Of a stretch of 64,000 nucleotides of DNA, positions 1-8,988 are shown piece after piece. The translations under genes and the position numbers were made by a program. The notes under the pieces are model-generated. The model searched no databases and had not been told where the DNA came from. It saw only the letters and a list, made by a program, of their open reading frames with translations. The stretch is from Paenibacillus_AM sp052180255 (GTDB lineage Bacteria > Bacillota > Bacilli > Paenibacillales > NBRC-103111), in assembly GCF_052180255.1 (NCBI RefSeq), contig NZ_CP197466.1, positions 1,984,001-2,048,000 of the forward strand. Reading direction: 5' to 3'. Position 1 is the stretch's first letter. Each line of letters begins with the position of its first letter.

Positions 1-8
1 TCGGCAAC

Positions 9-39
9 CGTGTTGCGCTAAAGGGCAGGTTAGTTGAAC
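9..39 (+). repeat. Cassette-boundary repeat, copy A
   Basis: The stretch contains CGTGTTGCGCTAA (9-21) followed by GGGCAGGTTAGTTGAAC (23-39). The first part recurs exactly at 1727-1739. The second part closely matches 1046-1062, in copy B. It lies just upstream of the alpha/beta hydrolase gene. It resembles the paired simple sites that flank small accessory genes in Bacillus-type genomes and, loosely, integron attC sites. That comparison is an inference from shape, since no integrase is present in the window. Confidence 0.55.
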
Positions 40-87
40 AAGAAAACCTAATATTATTTGCTTTTTAAGCAAAGGGGTAGGTGAAAT

Positions 88-984
88 TTGTCATTTTTAA
101 TAATAAATCAAAATAAGATTGAGATACTTCAAAAAGGGCAAGATGGGACACCAATAATTATCCTTACAGGAATGGGTTGTTCATTCGATGAATGGTATGA
201 AGTAACAGAGTCATTAAGTAAATCAAATAGGGTTATTATGTTTCATAGACCAGGGCTAGGCGCAAGTGAAATTGGTAATGAAGTCCGTAATACACAGGCA
301 GTCGTAAACGAAGTAAGTGAGATGATACATTTACTTAAATTATCTGAACCCGTAATATTAGTTGGTCATTCCTATGGTGGGTTATGTGTACAACATTTTG
401 TGAAAGAGCATCCTGAAAATGTTGCTGGAATAGTATTAGTAGATTCAACTTCTGTTGAATTAAAGGTTTTAGATGACTTGAATTTACCTGTTTTAAATGA
501 AGGATCAACCGATGAATTTTGGATGGAAAAATGTCGTTCTTATTCTCAAATGAAAAGGGAAGAATTAAGTGAAATTATTAACCCTACTCTAACAGAAAAA
601 CAAAAGCTACTCCCGAATGATATTCAAAAACGCTTAATAGACTTCCAGATAAATCCTTCTTTATACAAAGCAATGCATTCTGAAATTAGCAACTGGAAGA
701 GGGACGGAGATATTATTCAGAATTTGGTGGTATGCCTTGATATACCTTTAATCGTTATTAGCCGAGATAAAGAGCATAACATTAGGTTAGGCACTATGGA
801 AGGTTTACCAGAGTGGGAGTTAAGGTTATTTGAAGAAAAGTGGCAAGAACTTATTATGAACCAAATTAATCTTACTTCAAATAGTAAATTAATAATCGCA
901 CAAGAAGCAAGTCATTCAATACATATTGATAGACCCGATATTATAGTTCAATCAATTAATAAACTAAATTCCTTATTTAACTAA
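88..984 (+). CDS. alpha/beta hydrolase fold protein
   Basis: This is a 298-residue alpha/beta hydrolase, probably a cytosolic esterase or lipase of unknown substrate. The nucleophile elbow GHSYGG puts the serine at residue 95. An oxyanion-type segment (LTGMGCS) lies near residue 26, and a late histidine in ASHSIHID completes the usual triad. The start is TTG, with AAAGGGG about 10 bases upstream; no ATG start fits as well. The gene is visibly AT-richer than the genes from 2031 onward and is bracketed by related repeats (9-39 and 981-1062), which suggests horizontal acquisition as a single-gene unit. The substrate cannot be read from the sequence. Confidence 0.85.
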   Translation: MSFLIINQNKIEILQKGQDGTPIIILTGMGCSFDEWYEVTESLSKSNRVIMFHRPGLGASEIGNEVRNTQAVVNEVSEMIHLLKLSEPVILVGHSYGGLCVQHFVKEHPENVAGIVLVDSTSVELKVLDDLNLPVLNEGSTDEFWMEKCRSYSQMKREELSEIINPTLTEKQKLLPNDIQKRLIDFQINPSLYKAMHSEISNWKRDGDIIQNLVVCLDIPLIVISRDKEHNIRLGTMEGLPEWELRLFEEKWQELIMNQINLTSNSKLIIAQEASHSIHIDRPDIIVQSINKLNSLFN

Positions 985-1062
985 CGGATTACGATAGTAC
1001 CATGAGAACAGACTGCCGGTACGATCGGTAGCCTGTTCAGCTAACTGGCAGTTTAGTTGAAC
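981..1062 (+). repeat. Cassette-boundary repeat, copy B, with nested hairpins
   Basis: It starts at the hydrolase stop codon with CTAACGGATTACGATAG (981-997), which matches 16 of 17 bases at 1736-1752. It ends with GTTCAGCTAACT (1035-1046), GGC and AGTTTAGTTGAAC (1050-1062). These two arms pair with one wobble and one bulged A. A second small hairpin, CTGCCG/CGGTAG, lies between 1013 and 1031. The order of simple site, imperfect palindrome and GTT-containing simple site is attC-like in layout, but attC function is not demonstrated. Confidence 0.5.
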
Positions 1063-1111
1063 CAAGGAATTATGAATATTATTCCATCTTCTGCAGTGGA
1101 CAGCATGCCCC

Positions 1112-1597
1112 CTAACACAAAACTATAATTCTATAGGGTGTGGTAATGGCGGGGATACTTTTTGTGGTAGGTCCATAAATAACAATTAGATCTCGGTTCG
1201 CAGGGGTTCTTGAAAAGTGTTGCCCGTTTGTTAATACTATTTGAGTATATGGAGAAATATTTAATCGTAATCGTCCATCACTACTCTCTAATTCAGTATT
1301 AAAATAATCTACTTTTACATTCTGATATGGGCTATTTTTTGCCATGACAATTGCTTGATATTGTGGAGGGTAAATTAGAAGAGCAGGTGCATTTCCGTCA
1401 TAATATCCAGTCACTTGATCTCCTACTGACACCATTACATGGTCTACAAAATAAGTATTGGGTGACACAACGAAATTTACTAATGCTCCCAATCCGTTGT
1501 CTACAGATATTAATTTAAAACATCCTTCACCATTTTGACCTGTAAAAAAATCATTAATCATAGTGATAGTCCCGTGAAAAGAATAAAAATTTGTCAT
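1112..1597 (-). CDS. conserved hypothetical protein, small beta-rich
   Basis: This encodes a 161-residue protein on the minus strand with an AAAGGAGAT Shine-Dalgarno six bases before the ATG. It has no signal peptide or membrane segment. The sequence alternates beta-prone segments with glycine turns. It has two similar halves: GTITMINDF early, and the VSVGDQVTGYYDG segment followed by LLIYPPQY in the middle, suggesting a small beta barrel. I recognise it only as an orphan hypothetical of the kind found scattered in Bacillus and Clostridium accessory regions, and no function can be assigned. It lies between repeats B and C, oriented opposite to the hydrolase. Confidence 0.7.
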   Translation of the reverse strand: MTNFYSFHGTITMINDFFTGQNGEGCFKLISVDNGLGALVNFVVSPNTYFVDHVMVSVGDQVTGYYDGNAPALLIYPPQYQAIVMAKNSPYQNVKVDYFNTELESSDGRLRLNISPYTQIVLTNGQHFSRTPANRDLIVIYGPTTKSIPAITTPYRIIVLC

Positions 1598-1725
1598 ATA
1601 TTATCTCCTTTTGCTTTAAAAAGATAATGCACTATTCGTAAAGTCAAATAACCTGTGTTTACAGTATGTAGGTTAATAACTATATGATTGTGCAGATGCC
1701 TATAAAGGAGATTCCTCAGCGAATA

Positions 1726-1752
1726 GCGTGTTGCGCTAACGGCTTACGATAG
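1726..1752 (+). repeat. Cassette-boundary repeat, copy C
   Basis: This copy joins the two halves seen separately elsewhere. CGTGTTGCGCTAA (1727-1739) is identical to 9-21. CTAACGGCTTACGATAG (1736-1752) matches 981-997 with one change. It marks the right edge of the accessory patch, beyond which the glucokinase and other normal chromosomal genes begin. Confidence 0.5.
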
Positions 1753-1813
1753 ATCAATTCTGATAGCTTGCAAACAGCATTCAACAACCAATGTAAATGT
1801 AAATAAACCAAAA

Positions 1814-1855
1814 AATGGATAGAGATTCAGATGTATTCTGAAGACTCTATCCATT
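1814..1855. terminator. Strong stem-loop, probable terminator
   Basis: A perfect 11-bp stem, AATGGATAGAG/CTCTATCCATT, encloses an inner TTCAGA/TTCTGAA hairpin. On the minus strand it is followed by a T-rich run (complement of 1806-1813). On the plus strand the following bases are only moderately T-rich. It insulates the accessory patch from the glucokinase promoter. No gene that it obviously ends is seen on the minus strand to its right. Confidence 0.5.
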
Positions 1856-1942
1856 CTTATTTCGCCAATGCAGCGCACTATAAATCCGTTTCATCCCATA
1901 TCGCTGCTCAACGTTAACAAATGGAGTAGAGGTATTCCTTCA

Positions 1943-1971
1943 TTGAAAGGCTTTTAGAAATCGCTTACAAT
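1943..1971 (+). promoter_or_regulatory. glcK promoter with candidate cre site
   Basis: TTGAAA (1943-1948) and TACAAT (1966-1971) are separated by 17 bases, a good sigma-A promoter. A cre-like element, AGAAATCGCTTACA (1956-1969), overlaps the spacer and the -10 box. It differs from the usual TGnAAnCGnTnnCA pattern mainly at the first base. CcpA control of the glucokinase is therefore plausible but inferred. Confidence 0.5.
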
Positions 1972-2030
1972 AATATAAGTTAATAGATTACATATGCATA
2001 ATAGGATAGACACAGGGAGAGTGGCTGAAG

Positions 2031-2990
2031 ATGGGATATTGGATTGGAATTGATCTTGGCGGAACGAATATGGTTTGCGGATTGCTCGATGAGAGTATGA
2101 ACATCGTGGCAAAACTCAAGAAACCTACACTAGCCAATCAAGGCGCTGACGATATTATTCAGCGTATCGCTGAAAATGCAGAACTATTATTAGAACAAAA
2201 TCTTGTAAATAAAAGTGATCTTCTAGGCATAGGGATGGGCTCACCAGGATTTATTAATCCAGATCTTGGAATTGGTGTATTTTCTGCTAATTTGGGATGG
2301 AGAGACTATCCAGTTGCAGCGCAGTTGCAAGCATTAACAGGTATTCCTGTTTCAATTGATAATGATGTTCGGATGTATGTATATGGGGAAGCCATACAAG
2401 GTGCAGGTCGTGACCATGATCATGTACTCGGCATTACACTTGGCACAGGGATCGCTGCTGCAGTCGTCAATAACGGCAAATTGTATTATGGCGGAGGTTA
2501 CATGGCAGGAGAAATTGGTCATATTCCAATGGATGGAGTAACCGCGAAATGTGGATGTGGCTTGGTGGGTTGCTTGGAGACTGTTGCGTCAGCAACTGGA
2601 ATCGCTCGACAAGCGAGAGAAGCGCTGCAAGCTGGACGCTCTAGTATTCTGGGTGAGTGGTTCACTGGGGACAACATTCAGCGGTTAATAGCGACTGACG
2701 TGTCCAAAGCATATGATGCAGGAGACGCACTCGCTCAGGAAATCATGGATTACACAGGTCGTGCTCTTGGAAAAGGTCTAGCAGCAGCAGTTACCTTATT
2801 CAGCCCAGACTGCATCGTCATTGGTGGAGGTGCCGCATTAGCGGGTGAAAGACTTTTCGCTCCAATGCGTGAAGAGATTCAAAAATCTGTGATTCCTATC
2901 TACTGGGATCGATTGACGATCGTACGCGGCGAATTAATCGATGATGGCGGTGTAATTGGGTCCGCTACTTTTGCGAAGAGTCGTGCTTAG
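2031..2990 (+). CDS. glcK: ROK-family glucokinase
   Basis: This cytosolic enzyme (319 residues) phosphorylates glucose with ATP to glucose 6-phosphate. The N-terminal phosphate-binding loop IGIDLGGTN is intact. The ROK zinc site is present as H164, C174, C176 and C181 in the CGCGLVGC motif, and the late GGGAA segment belongs to the adenosine-binding part. The length is typical of Bacillus GlcK. The start is ATG with GGGAGAG upstream. It is monocistronic, with its own promoter and a strong terminator at 3013-3050. A different sugar such as mannose or N-acetylmannosamine cannot be excluded from motifs alone. Confidence 0.9.
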   Translation: MGYWIGIDLGGTNMVCGLLDESMNIVAKLKKPTLANQGADDIIQRIAENAELLLEQNLVNKSDLLGIGMGSPGFINPDLGIGVFSANLGWRDYPVAAQLQALTGIPVSIDNDVRMYVYGEAIQGAGRDHDHVLGITLGTGIAAAVVNNGKLYYGGGYMAGEIGHIPMDGVTAKCGCGLVGCLETVASATGIARQAREALQAGRSSILGEWFTGDNIQRLIATDVSKAYDAGDALAQEIMDYTGRALGKGLAAAVTLFSPDCIVIGGGAALAGERLFAPMREEIQKSVIPIYWDRLTIVRGELIDDGGVIGSATFAKSRA

Positions 2991-3012
2991 CGCTTTTTAT
3001 TAATTGTTCAAG

Positions 3013-3050
3013 AAAACCGTTTGCAGCAGATGCTGTTGAGCGGTTTTTTT
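3013..3050 (+). terminator. Rho-independent terminator of glcK
   Basis: The stem is AAAACCG/CGGTTTT with an inner CAGCA/TGCTG pair, followed by a run of T residues. It lies 23 bases after the glcK stop codon. Confidence 0.85.
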
Positions 3051-3257
3051 GTGATTTCATGTCTAAATTTTATAACAATACGTATAAAAGCAAGTTATTT
3101 TGTAGATAAAAATGGACAACTTCCTGTATATATTTTGATTTTTTTAAAAAAATGAAGTGTTCATCTGGTTGTTACAGTTGGTTTATTCATGTTGGTATGA
3201 CTTTTGCTTTATTGCTTTACTAAGATGAGGTTAAGGCGTAAAAGGAGTTGAGAGAAA

Positions 3258-3271
3258 TGTAAACGCTTTCC
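3258..3271 (+). promoter_or_regulatory. Candidate cre (CcpA) site upstream of the secretion cluster
   Basis: TGTAAACGCTTTCC fits the catabolite-responsive element pattern TGnAAnCGnTTnC except for its last base. It lies 45 bases before the start codon of the 1884-residue secreted protein. That position would suit carbon catabolite repression of an extracellular protein operon. No experimental support exists here. Confidence 0.5.
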
Positions 3272-3315
3272 TTTCTTGTATGCGATTATGTATTTTATTT
3301 ATTGGAGGTTAGGGA

Positions 3316-6300
3316 ATGTCTTGGTATCGGTTGAGGAAAACGAAACTACTAAAGTTTTTGATGATCCTAAATATGATTCTACTCTGTTTTTCAGCGAACA
3401 GCAGTTGGGTATTGGCTCAGGAAGAGCAAGGTGTGCACGAAAAGTTAGAACCCACAGTTGAGCAGCCACAGCCTGTCATCGAAGCTCCAGTTGTCGAGAA
3501 GCTAGATCAGCTCAAAAATAATGAGATCACGCCAGGCGGGGAACCGAAGCAAGGAGATACCGGACAACTGGTTAAAGTTGATAATCCCGGTACGGGGCAG
3601 GGTTTCCATACGATTATGAAGTCAGAGGGTATACTTAGCTTGAATGGAATCTCAATTGCTAAGGATGGATCGATCTATGTTACGAATGAGAGTGCGAGTT
3701 ATAACGATCCTAATGATTATTATAAAACCAAATTTATTCATAAATTCGATCCGGGTGCATCAATAAGCAAAGGCTTCGGCACCCCTGGAAACACACCGAA
3801 GAGTATAGCTTTAGATGATCAATTGATCTATGTATATAATAATTACGGAGAAATCATTTATTATCAACAAGATGGATCCGAAGTAAAAAAGAATAGAAAG
3901 AATTATAGCATTTATGATGGAGTTGCTTTGGCAATAGATGAATCTCATCTCTTCGTTACGAATGCTGGACAGCGGAATAACATTCAAAAATTTGATAAAG
4001 CCGGAAATTTTATTACGGAATGGAATTCTGATCATATTAAGATCCCTGCGGGAATCGCAGTCGATTCGAATGATAATGTCTATCTCCTTAACTCAAATGG
4101 CGGCATCATTAATTTTGATAAAAATGGTGCTTATAAGACTACGATCTCATTAGCTGGAGTAGGCATTCCAAAAGCATTTGCTGTTAATGAGGAAGGCGAA
4201 TTTTTTATACTGGACCAGTCTAAAAATGCTGTCCTGCACTTCAATGGAAGTGGAGTACTACTGAATAGCTGGGGGGAATATGGCACGAGTGAAGGGCAAT
4301 TTATAGATGCTAAAGCGCTCGCTCTAGACCCTCAAGGAAATCTATACGTCGTAGATGCAGGAAATAACAGAGTTCAATTCATGAAAAAACCAGTTTCTCC
4401 ACTTCAGGTATTATCTGCTAACCCGATTGCAGGGAATGTAAATGACGCGGACCTTAATCAAGTAATGGTCGATTATACAATTGACGTAAGTTTCTCGAAG
4501 GCTATCTCGATACAAAATCCCGACTCCATTCAAATACTAGATGGATCGAATAGGGTGTCAAGTGAAACCGTAATTAAAGAAGCAAGCGGTAGTAAAGTTT
4601 TACAAGTGAAATCAATTGGAGGATTAAAGTCTAATCATTCCTATAAATTAAGACTCGCTTTGAATAGTATTTTAAGTGCAGATGGTAGTCAACTTGAGCA
4701 AGAATACACGTATGATCTTAAGACCAAAGATGTTACGCCACCAACTGTTGTTCAATCAAGTCCCACTCCAAATGCAAAAGATGTAAAAGCAAGCACGAGT
4801 ATCCATGTTACGTATTCCAAAGAACTTGCGGAAAGCGACTTCTCAACAATTGTTCTAAAAGATAGCGAGGGTAAAGCATCTAGAATTGAAACTATTCTTC
4901 AATCAGATAAAAAAGTACTCACGATTAAACCGATAAATGTGCTGAGTAATAAGGAAGAGTATACCCTTCATATTCCTGCTAATACAGTGCAAGATACTTT
5001 AGGCAATAAACTTAAGAAGGAGTTCACATTATCTTTCACAACAGAAGTCCCAGATCAGACTCCACCGACAATTACAAGTACGATCCCAACGAAAGAAGCC
5101 AAAGACGTCCCTGTTTCTCAAGAGATTAGTATTACTTTCAGTGAAGAAATTGCCTTAGATGGCGGACAAGTCACATTAGCTACGGATGAAAAGGTTGTAA
5201 AATCGAATGTCAGCATTAAAGAAAATGTGCTTACAATTAAACCAGAAGTATCATTACAATTTAGTTCTAAGTATGTGGTTACCGCCGGAGACAATGTGAT
5301 TAAAGATCTTGCGGGTAATTCATACGTAAGCTCAGATTCAAATGGCACTTTACTTGAATTTACGACTGTTGAACAAGATGTAACTCCACCTACGGTTGTA
5401 AGCACAGTGCCTGTCCGGGATGCCAAAGATATTGGTGTGAATACGGAAATTACGATCAACTTCAACGAGACGATTGGTAGTCTGGATACAAACAAACCAA
5501 TAACGGTAACAAATGCGACAGGTGGTAAAGTTGCAGTAACAAGCAGCATAAGCAAGAATGATCCAAGTGTAGTTTTAGTTAAACCAACGGAAGCACTTGA
5601 TTATTCAACAAAATATGAAGTTGTGATTCCAGCTGGAGCTGTAATGGATGCATCAAAGAATCCATTTGCACAAGAGTATAGATTCAATTTCAAAACAGTA
5701 GCGAATCCAAACTCAGGCAGCGCACATTACAAGGAAATCAAGCTCACGGATGTCACACGATACACGGGTATGGCACTAGATAAATGGGGCAATGTGTACG
5801 TGAGCACGGATAAAACCGTTAAGAAATTTGGCCAAGATGGCAAGCTTATAAGAGAAATTAAGAATTTAAATTATCCAGGTGAGTTAGCAATTGACGACGA
5901 TAGTAACTTGTATATACACGATTATTATGACATTAAGAAGTTTGATAAAGATGGTAAAGAGATTAAGTTCCCGACTGATATTAAAGCGGAAAGTAGTGGC
6001 GGCATTAAAGTGGATCATGCGGGGAACATTTATTTAACGAGCAGCTCGCAAGGGAAGATCTACAAGTACGAACCAAATGGCAAGAAGAGTACAGAGTGGG
6101 GAAGAACAGGCAATGGTAATGGCGAGTTTAATTCTCCAGTGGCAATTGCTTTTGATGCGAATGGATCTATGTTCATCGCCGATAAACAAAATAAACGCAT
6201 TCAGAAGTTAGATGCAAATGGTAAATATCTGACTTCCTGGCTTATTTCTGAAGCGGATTCTTATTACGGAGCGGCCCCGGTAAATCTCTCTGTAGATCCA

Positions 6301-8970
6301 TTTGGAAATGTGTACGTGCTTGCTGATGATGGGAAGAAGCTTCTTCTGATATACGATAATAACGGCAAATTTATTCAGGAGATTGGTGCATTAAAACCAA
6401 GCTCTGGAGATAATGACTCCTATTATTCAAAACCTGTGAATGTCATAGTAGACGCTTTGAACAATCTATATGTATTAGATAGCAGTAAAAAGCGGGTTCA
6501 ATATATAGATATGGCACCACGGATTGAAAAAGTTAGCGAGTATAACACGGTTACAGAAGCTCCAGGAAAAGTTGATTATAAGATCCTATTAACTTTGAAT
6601 GAAATGATCACAGTCGATCAACTCCAGAATATTAAACTAGTGGATGCAGCTAATAAGACCCAAGATATTGTAGTAAACACTGAGGATAATGTACTTGAAA
6701 TTAGTGCTCGAAGTCCACTAGCTACAGATGCAAAGTACACCTTATTTATTGCAAGTAATTCGATCAAAGATAGCATCAACCAAGGACTAGTCAAATCTTA
6801 TTCCAAAGTCATCTACACAAAAGATACAACAGCACCTTTTATTTCACGTTCGATTCCAAGTCACAATGGTAAGGTAACTGATTTATCCTCACCGATTATT
6901 CTTGCATTTAATGAGGCGATTAAGAAAGGACCCCATTTCGAATCCATTCGCTTGATAGATAACGAGAACAACGTAGTTGAAATTGCAGCTAGTATAGATG
7001 GAAACGTCTTAATGATTCGAACTATTCAAGAATTCAAAGACGGGGTATCTTATAACCTGCTTGTCCCACAGGGTGCTGTGATGGACATGAATGATTTGCA
7101 AATGAAAGAAGATTATCAAATCATTTTCAGTGCAGCCATACCAGATTTAATACCTCCTACTATCAAAAAGGTGTATCCCGCACATGGCGAGACAAATGTA
7201 CCACTGACTAGTACGATCACGATTACATTTGATGAATCCATTCAAGCAGGCGAAGACTTTAGGATTATTTCCTTACTTAAAGGAATGGAGCATGTTGTGA
7301 CTGATCGTCGTATCGAAGCCAATTCGGTAATCCTAACACCAAGACAGCCTTTGCAGTCAGGCAGTGACTACAAAATTGTCGTCCCGAAAAACTCGGTTGT
7401 TGATATGGCTGGCAATGCGATAAAGGAATCACACACATTTGTTTTTTCCACAGGTAAAGTGATTGTTCTTCCTTATGTAGTCAGTAGTAAACCAGCTAAT
7501 CAAGAGACAGGCGTTGCTGTGAATGTTCAACCTACCATTACGTTTAATAAAGACATTCAAGTCAGTAATATAGAATCGATAAGGCTCTTTGATTCGAATG
7601 GCGCAGTCAAAGCTTCTGTCAGGGTAGACAAGAACACGATCACGGTTAAGCCAGAGGCAGAGCTAAAACTTAATCATTCTTATCAAGTTGTCATTCCGTC
7701 CCAGACGGTAAGCGATCAAGACGGTATTAAGGTAGATAACGAATACGTACTAGCGTTTAAGACGGTTAGCAATAATGCGAATTTAAAGCATTTGTGGATT
7801 AAAAAAGGGTCGGAAACAACGGAAATCCCTGATTTCAACCCATTAAAAACAGAATATTCAGTTAATATTGCGAAAAATAGCCAATTGACTGTATTAGGTA
7901 CTGCTGAAGAGAAAGAAGCGAAAGTGACAGTCTCTGAAAAAGATCGTAATACGCAAGGCTACAAAGTTGAAGTAATCGTTCTTGCACCTGATGGTAAGAC
8001 AACGAAAACTTATCTTATCTTAGTCAAATATGATCAAGATACGACCCCTCCTAATCCAGGTGATGGAAGTGGAAATCCGAGTGGAGGATCAGGTGGTGGT
8101 ACGGGTGGTGGTTCAAGCTCGGGCACAACTGCGCCAGCCAATCAAACATCATCCCAGTTTACACTTCGTCATATCAAAGCCTTAGCAGAAAAAATGCAAT
8201 CACTTGTTGTTGAAAATGCAGGAGTAAAACTTGAGTTTGCTGCTACTGCGTTCCAAGATCCACAAATTCGTGCAGCAATGGACAAATCGAATGCAAGTCT
8301 AGAGTTTGGCATTCAGATTTTGAAATCTAATGAGAAGCAAGACATGCTTAATTTTGAATTAACCGCACAGCTTGTTTTTGCTGATGGAACGAAAACACCC
8401 ATTACTCATTTTACAGAGCCTGTATCGGTCACAATTGATTTATCTAAATTACATGTATCTACAGCAGATGCTAAGAAGCTTACAGGTGTGCGATATGTCT
8501 CGAATGCAGATGGATCAGTATCTGTCATTAAATTAGGTGGTAAATATGATGCCAATAAGCAATGGTTTACCTTCCATACAGACCAATTTAGTCGATATGG
8601 CATTTTAAAAGCAAATGAGCTAACGACAGTGGAGCTTACTCTTAATCAGCCAGTTGCACTTGTGAATGGTGCTCAAATTCGTAATGATGTTGCCTCCATG
8701 CTTGTCAATCAGAGAACAATGGTACCTGTGAGATTTATTGCAGAATCGCTTGGTGCAAAAGTGACTTGGAATGAAGAAGCGCAGCAGGTCACAATTGAAC
8801 TTGATAACAAGTCGTTGAAGATGACACTCGGACAATCGATTGAAGGATATGATGTCGCGCCTGATTTTGTAAAAGATCGTATATTCGTTCCACTTCGTTA
8901 CATTTCGGAACAATTGGGTGCCTATGTCCTATGGTATCCATCATCAGAAAAAATTGAAATCATTAAATAA
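3316..8970 (+). CDS. Secreted NHL / SbsA-Ig-like / stalk-domain protein
   Basis: This 1884-residue exported protein has a signal peptide ending near residue 35 (VLA before QEE). Domains by eye are: NHL beta-propeller repeats (about 96-358); four SbsA-type Ig-like domains, several opening with a PPT segment (about 360-795); a second NHL propeller (about 804-1065); four more Ig-like domains (about 1069-1485); a cadherin-like beta-sandwich (about 1486-1572); a Gly/Ser linker; a roughly 155-residue module; and a C-terminal copper-amine-oxidase-N-like stalk domain (about 1771-1884). The last two parts recur in the proteins at 12847 and 50877. It has no enzymatic motif; a cell-surface scaffold or polysaccharide-binding role is an inference. 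The protease gene follows after 18 bases. Confidence 0.85.
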   Translation: MSWYRLRKTKLLKFLMILNMILLCFSANSSWVLAQEEQGVHEKLEPTVEQPQPVIEAPVVEKLDQLKNNEITPGGEPKQGDTGQLVKVDNPGTGQGFHTIMKSEGILSLNGISIAKDGSIYVTNESASYNDPNDYYKTKFIHKFDPGASISKGFGTPGNTPKSIALDDQLIYVYNNYGEIIYYQQDGSEVKKNRKNYSIYDGVALAIDESHLFVTNAGQRNNIQKFDKAGNFITEWNSDHIKIPAGIAVDSNDNVYLLNSNGGIINFDKNGAYKTTISLAGVGIPKAFAVNEEGEFFILDQSKNAVLHFNGSGVLLNSWGEYGTSEGQFIDAKALALDPQGNLYVVDAGNNRVQFMKKPVSPLQVLSANPIAGNVNDADLNQVMVDYTIDVSFSKAISIQNPDSIQILDGSNRVSSETVIKEASGSKVLQVKSIGGLKSNHSYKLRLALNSILSADGSQLEQEYTYDLKTKDVTPPTVVQSSPTPNAKDVKASTSIHVTYSKELAESDFSTIVLKDSEGKASRIETILQSDKKVLTIKPINVLSNKEEYTLHIPANTVQDTLGNKLKKEFTLSFTTEVPDQTPPTITSTIPTKEAKDVPVSQEISITFSEEIALDGGQVTLATDEKVVKSNVSIKENVLTIKPEVSLQFSSKYVVTAGDNVIKDLAGNSYVSSDSNGTLLEFTTVEQDVTPPTVVSTVPVRDAKDIGVNTEITINFNETIGSLDTNKPITVTNATGGKVAVTSSISKNDPSVVLVKPTEALDYSTKYEVVIPAGAVMDASKNPFAQEYRFNFKTVANPNSGSAHYKEIKLTDVTRYTGMALDKWGNVYVSTDKTVKKFGQDGKLIREIKNLNYPGELAIDDDSNLYIHDYYDIKKFDKDGKEIKFPTDIKAESSGGIKVDHAGNIYLTSSSQGKIYKYEPNGKKSTEWGRTGNGNGEFNSPVAIAFDANGSMFIADKQNKRIQKLDANGKYLTSWLISEADSYYGAAPVNLSVDPFGNVYVLADDGKKLLLIYDNNGKFIQEIGALKPSSGDNDSYYSKPVNVIVDALNNLYVLDSSKKRVQYIDMAPRIEKVSEYNTVTEAPGKVDYKILLTLNEMITVDQLQNIKLVDAANKTQDIVVNTEDNVLEISARSPLATDAKYTLFIASNSIKDSINQGLVKSYSKVIYTKDTTAPFISRSIPSHNGKVTDLSSPIILAFNEAIKKGPHFESIRLIDNENNVVEIAASIDGNVLMIRTIQEFKDGVSYNLLVPQGAVMDMNDLQMKEDYQIIFSAAIPDLIPPTIKKVYPAHGETNVPLTSTITITFDESIQAGEDFRIISLLKGMEHVVTDRRIEANSVILTPRQPLQSGSDYKIVVPKNSVVDMAGNAIKESHTFVFSTGKVIVLPYVVSSKPANQETGVAVNVQPTITFNKDIQVSNIESIRLFDSNGAVKASVRVDKNTITVKPEAELKLNHSYQVVIPSQTVSDQDGIKVDNEYVLAFKTVSNNANLKHLWIKKGSETTEIPDFNPLKTEYSVNIAKNSQLTVLGTAEEKEAKVTVSEKDRNTQGYKVEVIVLAPDGKTTKTYLILVKYDQDTTPPNPGDGSGNPSGGSGGGTGGGSSSGTTAPANQTSSQFTLRHIKALAEKMQSLVVENAGVKLEFAATAFQDPQIRAAMDKSNASLEFGIQILKSNEKQDMLNFELTAQLVFADGTKTPITHFTEPVSVTIDLSKLHVSTADAKKLTGVRYVSNADGSVSVIKLGGKYDANKQWFTFHTDQFSRYGILKANELTTVELTLNQPVALVNGAQIRNDVASMLVNQRTMVPVRFIAESLGAKVTWNEEAQQVTIELDNKSLKMTLGQSIEGYDVAPDFVKDRIFVPLRYISEQLGAYVLWYPSSEKIEIIK

Positions 8971-8988
8971 ACACGTCCAGGAGGCCCT

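Larger units (their letters stand above)
2991..3315. other. Intergenic region between glcK and the secretion cluster
   Basis: This 325-base gap holds the glcK terminator (3013-3050) and then an AT-rich leader with no convincing open reading frame. A cre-like site lies at 3258-3271. I could not place a confident sigma-A promoter. Because the next gene begins at 3316 with its own TTGGAGG Shine-Dalgarno, the gap presumably contains the promoter of the secretion cluster. Confidence 0.5.

Noticed and set aside
1..2030. Integron with integrase, or insertion sequence
   Set aside because: No integrase, transposase or terminal inverted repeats with target duplications were seen; only attC-like repeats are present.
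5118..5555. 145-codon minus-strand open frame within the 1884-residue protein gene
   Set aside because: It is antisense to the Ig-like domains, which are well supported, and has no start signals.
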